Of a DNA stretch of 9,551 nucleotides, positions 7,094 through 9,551 are shown one piece after another (positions within the stretch are counted from its first letter, which is position 1; each line of letters starts with the position of its first letter). A program made the translations under genes and the position numbers. This DNA is from CAVZLD01 sp964522605. GTDB lineage: Bacteria; Planctomycetota; Planctomycetia; Pirellulales; Pirellulaceae. The notes under the pieces were generated by a model. It was not told the DNA's origin. It saw only the letters and a program-made list of their open reading frames with translations, and made no database searches. Location: assembly GCA_964522605.1 (NCBI GenBank), contig CAZFWV010000261.1:1-9551 (forward strand), read 5' to 3'.

Positions 7094-8594
7094 CGTGCTG
7101 AAAATTGGCGTGGGTCCTTCCAGTTCCCACACCACGGGGCCTTGGCTTGCTGCACACCGGTTTCTACAGGAATTGCCTGCCGAGGTACGGAGTTCCGTGG
7201 TACGAGTCGAAGTTGACCTGTTTGGTTCGCTGGCAAAGACCGGCAAGGGGCATGGTACGGACATTGGTGTTCAACTGGGACTGTCGGGCAAGATGCCGGA
7301 AACGATCGATGTCGCGACGATTGACGAGTGCATCGGCCAGATCGCGAACAGCAAGAAAATTTGTCTGTTGGGAGCTTTCGAAATCCCGTTTGAGCCGGAC
7401 TCCGATATCCGATTCCTCGCGGATCAGCAGCTTCCGTTTCATCCGAATGCCATTCGCTTTGTTGCCACAATGATGGATGGAACAGAACAAGAGGCAGTGT
7501 TTTACTCGATTGGGGGTGGGTTCATCGTCAAAGAACACGAATCCGTCGGTTCGGCATTCACGGAGCTTCCGTATCCGATCGAAACCGCCCACGACCTTCT
7601 CGACCATTGCACATTGCACGATTGCCGCATTGCGGAAATCGTCATGCAGAATGAACTCTGTTGGCGCGGTGAAATCGAAGTCCGTGATCAACTCATGCGG
7701 ATTCGTGAGGCGATGTTCGACAGCATCTGGCGAGGTTGCCACATAACGGGCGTACTGCCGGGAGGACTTCGGGTTCAGCGTCGAGCTTCGGGGATGGCAC
7801 GTAAGCTGCTCAAGGGGCCGTGGCCGACGGACCGGAAGGAATGGATCCAGAAAATTCGACGCCAGCCGCATGACTTTTCGCGCGTTCTGGATTGGGTGAG
7901 CTGTTTTGCACTCGCGGTGAATGAGGAGAACGCGGCTTTTGGGCGTGTCGTGACGGCGCCGACCAACGGAGCTGCAGGGGTAATTCCCGCCGTCCTGTTG
8001 TATTGCGAATCGTTCTGTGACGTGCCGGAAGCTAGAGACGATTTCGAAACTGGGAAGGCGAGTCTCCTGCCGAGCCGAAGGCGCGATCAACCCCGGCTCG
8101 GCAGGAGTCTCGCCCTCCCGAATCTCGGCCTTGAAACCGCTTCCACTCACGTGAGTTTTCTGCTGACGGCTGGTGTGATCGGTTGCATTTTCAAGCAGTG
8201 CGCGACGATTTCCGCAGCACTCGGTGGATGTCAGGCAGAGATTGGTGTTGCTTCCGCGATGGCTGCGGCGGCTCTCACGGAGTCGCTCGGCGGGACACCG
8301 GCGCAATCTTTGGTGGCTGCTGAAATCGCCATGGAGCACCATCTGGGCTTGACCTGTGACCCGATCGGCGGATTGGTCCAGATTCCCTGTATCGAACGCA
8401 ACGCGATGGGGGCTGTGAAAGCCATCACTGCGGCACAGATGGCTTTGCAGCGAGATCCCCACGAGGCTCGTGTGTCACTCGATACCGTCATCCGAACAAT
8501 GTGGGAGACGGCCCAGGACATGAACGCGAAATACAAAGAGACTTCCGAGGGCGGACTGGCCGTGCAGATCGCGGTGAACGTCAGTGAGTGCTGA
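7065..8594 (+). CDS. sdaA: L-serine dehydratase, single-chain iron-sulfur type, with internal palindromic insertion
   Basis: The enzyme deaminates L-serine to pyruvate and ammonia using a 4Fe-4S cluster. From the ATG at 7065 it has 509 residues. The N-terminal domain opens with SVFDVLKIGVGPSSSHTTGPW, the family hallmark, and APTNGAAGVIPA (298-309) begins the C-terminal catalytic domain. C389 (GGCQAEIG), C431 (LTCDP) and C442 (IPCIERN) match the three cluster cysteines. The chain ends in Ser-Glu-Cys, the C-terminal cysteine (C509) known in this family to enter the active site as fourth ligand. ATG 7065 is preferred because AGGA (7051-7054) lies ten bases upstream and homology begins a few residues later; ATG 7071 and GTG 7026 are in-frame alternatives. 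The protein is longer than usual for the single-chain form (about 455-480). About 29 extra residues (329-357) come from a palindromic element between IPAVLLY and the THVSFLLTAG helix; they read GKASLLPS to LGRSLALP. All cluster and substrate motifs remain, so activity is plausible but untested. Confidence 0.92.
   Translation: MTMQPISVFDVLKIGVGPSSSHTTGPWLAAHRFLQELPAEVRSSVVRVEVDLFGSLAKTGKGHGTDIGVQLGLSGKMPETIDVATIDECIGQIANSKKICLLGAFEIPFEPDSDIRFLADQQLPFHPNAIRFVATMMDGTEQEAVFYSIGGGFIVKEHESVGSAFTELPYPIETAHDLLDHCTLHDCRIAEIVMQNELCWRGEIEVRDQLMRIREAMFDSIWRGCHITGVLPGGLRVQRRASGMARKLLKGPWPTDRKEWIQKIRRQPHDFSRVLDWVSCFALAVNEENAAFGRVVTAPTNGAAGVIPAVLLYCESFCDVPEARDDFETGKASLLPSRRRDQPRLGRSLALPNLGLETASTHVSFLLTAGVIGCIFKQCATISAALGGCQAEIGVASAMAAAALTESLGGTPAQSLVAAEIAMEHHLGLTCDPIGGLVQIPCIERNAMGAVKAITAAQMALQRDPHEARVSLDTVIRTMWETAQDMNAKYKETSEGGLAVQIAVNVSEC
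8051..8137. mobile_element. Palindromic REP/MITE-like element inserted in frame inside serine dehydratase
   Basis: Two 25-nt arms, 8052-8076 and 8095-8119, are inverted repeats with two mismatches and an 18-nt loop; the core left arm is GGCGAGTCTCCTGCCGAGCC. GAAAC occurs at 8046-8050 and again at 8133-8137, as a 5-bp target duplication would. Removing the 87 bases from 8051 to 8137 rejoins the frame as DDFE-TASTHVSFLLTAG, close to what other serine dehydratases show here. The element is 29 codons with no stop and is open in more than one frame. There is no transposase, so it would be non-autonomous. From memory, LGRSLALP-like peptides and this palindrome recur in planctomycete genomes; this needs a search. 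Confidence 0.7.
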
Positions 8595-8621
8595 TTCGGT
8601 CCTGCCGAGCCACCGTAGTGC

Positions 8622-8661
8622 TTCTTCCAGCCGGTCAGCTGGCATGTGTTTTCCGGAAGAA
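8622..8661 (+). terminator. Hairpin after serine dehydratase, possible weak terminator
   Basis: TTCTTCC (8622-8628) pairs with GGAAGAA (8655-8661). Alternatively CCAGC (8627-8631) pairs with GCTGG (8638-8642) around a 6-nt loop, followed within ten bases by TTTT. Either fold lies 28-67 bases after the stop codon. Stems are short and the T-run is only four, so termination efficiency is uncertain. Confidence 0.28.
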
Positions 8662-8665
8662 TCTC

Positions 8666-8693
8666 TTGTAATCGTGCGGCAGACTGCTAAGTT
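8666..8693 (+). promoter_or_regulatory. Candidate promoter of the PEP-CTERM gene
   Basis: TTGTAA (8666-8671) and TAAGTT (8688-8693) are 16 bases apart, and TG stands one base before the -10, like an extended -10. The -10 matches consensus at only three positions. Transcription would start near 8700, inside or next to the palindrome at 8702-8713. Confidence 0.27.
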
Positions 8694-8701
8694 GGTGCGA
8701 C

Positions 8702-8713
8702 CTGTGATCACAG
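8702..8713. promoter_or_regulatory. Operator-like perfect 12-bp palindrome CTGTGATCACAG
   Basis: CTGTGATCACAG equals its own reverse complement. It sits 15 bases before the PEP-CTERM start codon, between the candidate -10 and the ribosome binding site, where a dimeric repressor would block transcription. The half-sites TGTGA and TCACA resemble those of the CRP/FNR family, but the usual six-base spacer is missing, so another regulator is more likely. No regulator gene is in the window. Confidence 0.35.
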
Positions 8714-8728
8714 CAAGCGAGGCCAACG

Positions 8729-9241
8729 ATGAGAACGGATCTTCGAACACGGACAATTGGCGTTTGTAGCTGGATTGTCGTCCTGATGGCGTGGCCCGGC
8801 GCAGGGTTTGCCGATTCTGTCGAGTTCAGAAGGGGAGATGTTTCCCCGCCGCTTGCCATCAGCCCCGCGTCACCAACGATTTTCGATGTGGTTCACTTCA
8901 CCACACCGCTCGACGGGAATGTCCACGGCAATGTGTGTGCGGCGGCGGCAGCGTTGGGCGGGTACCCGGTGCTTTCACGTGACGATGCGCGCTTCACCAT
9001 CGATCTGGTCTACGATGGAAATGTTCCCTCCATCTGTCCGCTGATCTACGATCCTGTCGTGGGTGCGGAAGGGAATTTTGGCCTCTTGCCAGTGGGTGAC
9101 TGGACCTTCCGCGACCCGCATAACAACTCGATCCAATTCGCCGTCGTGCCCGAACCGTCAGGCGCGATGCTGCTGTCTGGCTGGTTCCTGTTCCTGTTGC
9201 CCTGGCTTCGCCTCCGCCGTTCGTCGTCCGCTGAGGGATGA
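8729..9241 (+). CDS. Small exported PEP-CTERM protein of unknown function
   Basis: This 170-residue protein has an N-terminal signal peptide (hydrophobic about 10-25, likely cleavage after AGFA at residue 28). At the C-terminus is a PEP-CTERM sorting tail: VPEPSGAML (140-148), a hydrophobic helix (about 146-160) and a basic end (RLRR). Family knowledge: such tails are recognised by exosortase, which cleaves at the PEP motif, and the proteins go to the cell surface or exopolysaccharide; no exosortase gene is in the window. The mature part (29-139) is rich in Asp, Pro, Val and Phe with alternating hydrophobics, suggesting a beta-sandwich, and has two cysteines (C70, C103) that could form a disulfide. 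I recognise no catalytic motif. The start has GAGG (8719-8722) six bases upstream. The gene is monocistronic as far as seen and is followed 14 bases later by the 103-bp tandem repeats. Confidence 0.8.
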   Translation: MRTDLRTRTIGVCSWIVVLMAWPGAGFADSVEFRRGDVSPPLAISPASPTIFDVVHFTTPLDGNVHGNVCAAAAALGGYPVLSRDDARFTIDLVYDGNVPSICPLIYDPVVGAEGNFGLLPVGDWTFRDPHNNSIQFAVVPEPSGAMLLSGWFLFLLPWLRLRRSSSAEG

Positions 9242-9255
9242 CTCACAATTAACTC

Positions 9256-9551
9256 CGGCATCTCGGTCCTCTCGTTTAACCGCGTGCCCAGCGGGCCGCG
9301 GGAGGTTCCTCGCTACACGCGGGGCGATGCCCGCGCGGTTAAACGAGGAAGTTGTCTTCGGCATCTCGGACCTCTCGTTTAATCGCGTGCCCGGCGGGCC
9401 GCGGGAGGTTCCTCGCTACACGCGGGGCGATGCCCGCGCGGTTAAACGAGGAAGTTGTCTTCGGCATCTCGGACCTCTCGTTTAATCGCGTGCCCGGCGG
9501 GCCGCGGGAGGTTCCTCGCTACACGCGGGGCGATGCCCGCGCGGTTAAACG
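9256..9551. repeat. Tandem array of a 103-bp palindrome-bearing unit (2.9 copies, continues past the edge)
   Basis: The string CGGCATCTCGG recurs at 9256, 9359 and 9462, giving units 9256-9358, 9359-9461 and 9462-9551 (90 of 103 bases). Copies 2 and 3 are identical over what is visible; copy 1 differs at three bases (T9267, C9280, A9290). Each unit contains a 77-bp stem-loop block bounded by CTCGTTTAACCGCG and its exact complement CGCGGTTAAACGAG (9271-9284 and 9334-9347 in copy 1), plus a 26-nt linker. In copies 2 and 3 the left arm has T for C, which would still pair as G-U in RNA. Inner GC-rich strings such as GCGGGGCGATGCCCGC can fold further. The unit is not a multiple of three, so it is not a protein repeat. 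This is probably an expanded dispersed intergenic palindrome; it could also end the PEP-CTERM transcript. Confidence 0.9.

Noticed and set aside
7164..8462. 432-codon open frame on the minus strand across serine dehydratase
   Set aside because: It lies wholly antisense to a highly conserved gene, is rich in Arg, Ser and His as antisense frames are, and shows no family motif. It is a by-product of GC-rich codon use.
9063..9485. 140-codon plus-strand frame running from the PEP-CTERM gene into the repeats
   Set aside because: It is out of frame with the PEP-CTERM gene for its first part, and the 103-bp unit shifts frame at each copy, so no repeated peptide results.
9256..9551. CRISPR array
   Set aside because: The 103-bp units follow each other with near-identical sequence throughout; there are no unique spacers and no cas genes.

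Overview
The window looks like chromosomal DNA of a planctomycete, moderately GC-rich. The grounds are the gene set: a Tat-exported DegT-type aminotransferase, a secreted formylglycine-dependent sulfatase, a PEP-CTERM protein and a single-chain iron-sulfur serine dehydratase. Dispersed-looking palindromic repeats, one of them translated inside a conserved enzyme, point the same way. The phylum call is an inference from this combination; there is no rRNA or other marker gene here.

Layout. Bases 1-142 are a leader with a short 9-nt-period GCAGAGG-type repeat and a small hairpin. At 143-1468 (+) is the Tat-signal aminotransferase. It converges on a secreted sulfatase at 1563-3137 (-). A 287-bp divergent intergenic region (3138-3424) must hold the promoters of the sulfatase and of the rightward block. 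Next comes a two-gene unit joined by an ATGA overlap: a 917-residue dikinase-type phosphotransferase at 3425-6178, with an ATP-grasp half and a swivelling-His domain but no PEP/pyruvate barrel, followed at 6175-6981 by a three-helix membrane protein resembling the EMC3/TMCO1 (DUF106) branch of the Oxa1/YidC superfamily. L-serine dehydratase (7065-8594) follows, then a small PEP-CTERM exported protein (8729-9241), then a tandem array of a 103-bp palindrome-containing unit that runs off the right end (9256-9551).

How the genes fit together. Only the dikinase-like gene and the membrane protein are clearly coupled. The aminotransferase, sulfatase and PEP-CTERM protein all carry export signals, but nothing shows that they share a pathway. 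Serine dehydratase turns L-serine into pyruvate and ammonia and probably has its own promoter inside the end of the preceding gene.

Most unusual points: (1) serine dehydratase appears to carry an in-frame insertion of an 87-bp palindromic element (29 codons) flanked by a GAAAC direct repeat, just before the iron-sulfur half of the enzyme; (2) the 103-bp tandem array, whose copies each form a long hairpin and whose copies 2 and 3 are identical; (3) the coupling of a barrel-less PEP-synthase/rifampicin-phosphotransferase-like enzyme with a DUF106-like membrane protein; (4) a perfect 12-bp palindrome just upstream of the PEP-CTERM gene; (5) a possible 24-codon leader ORF overlapping the start of serine dehydratase.
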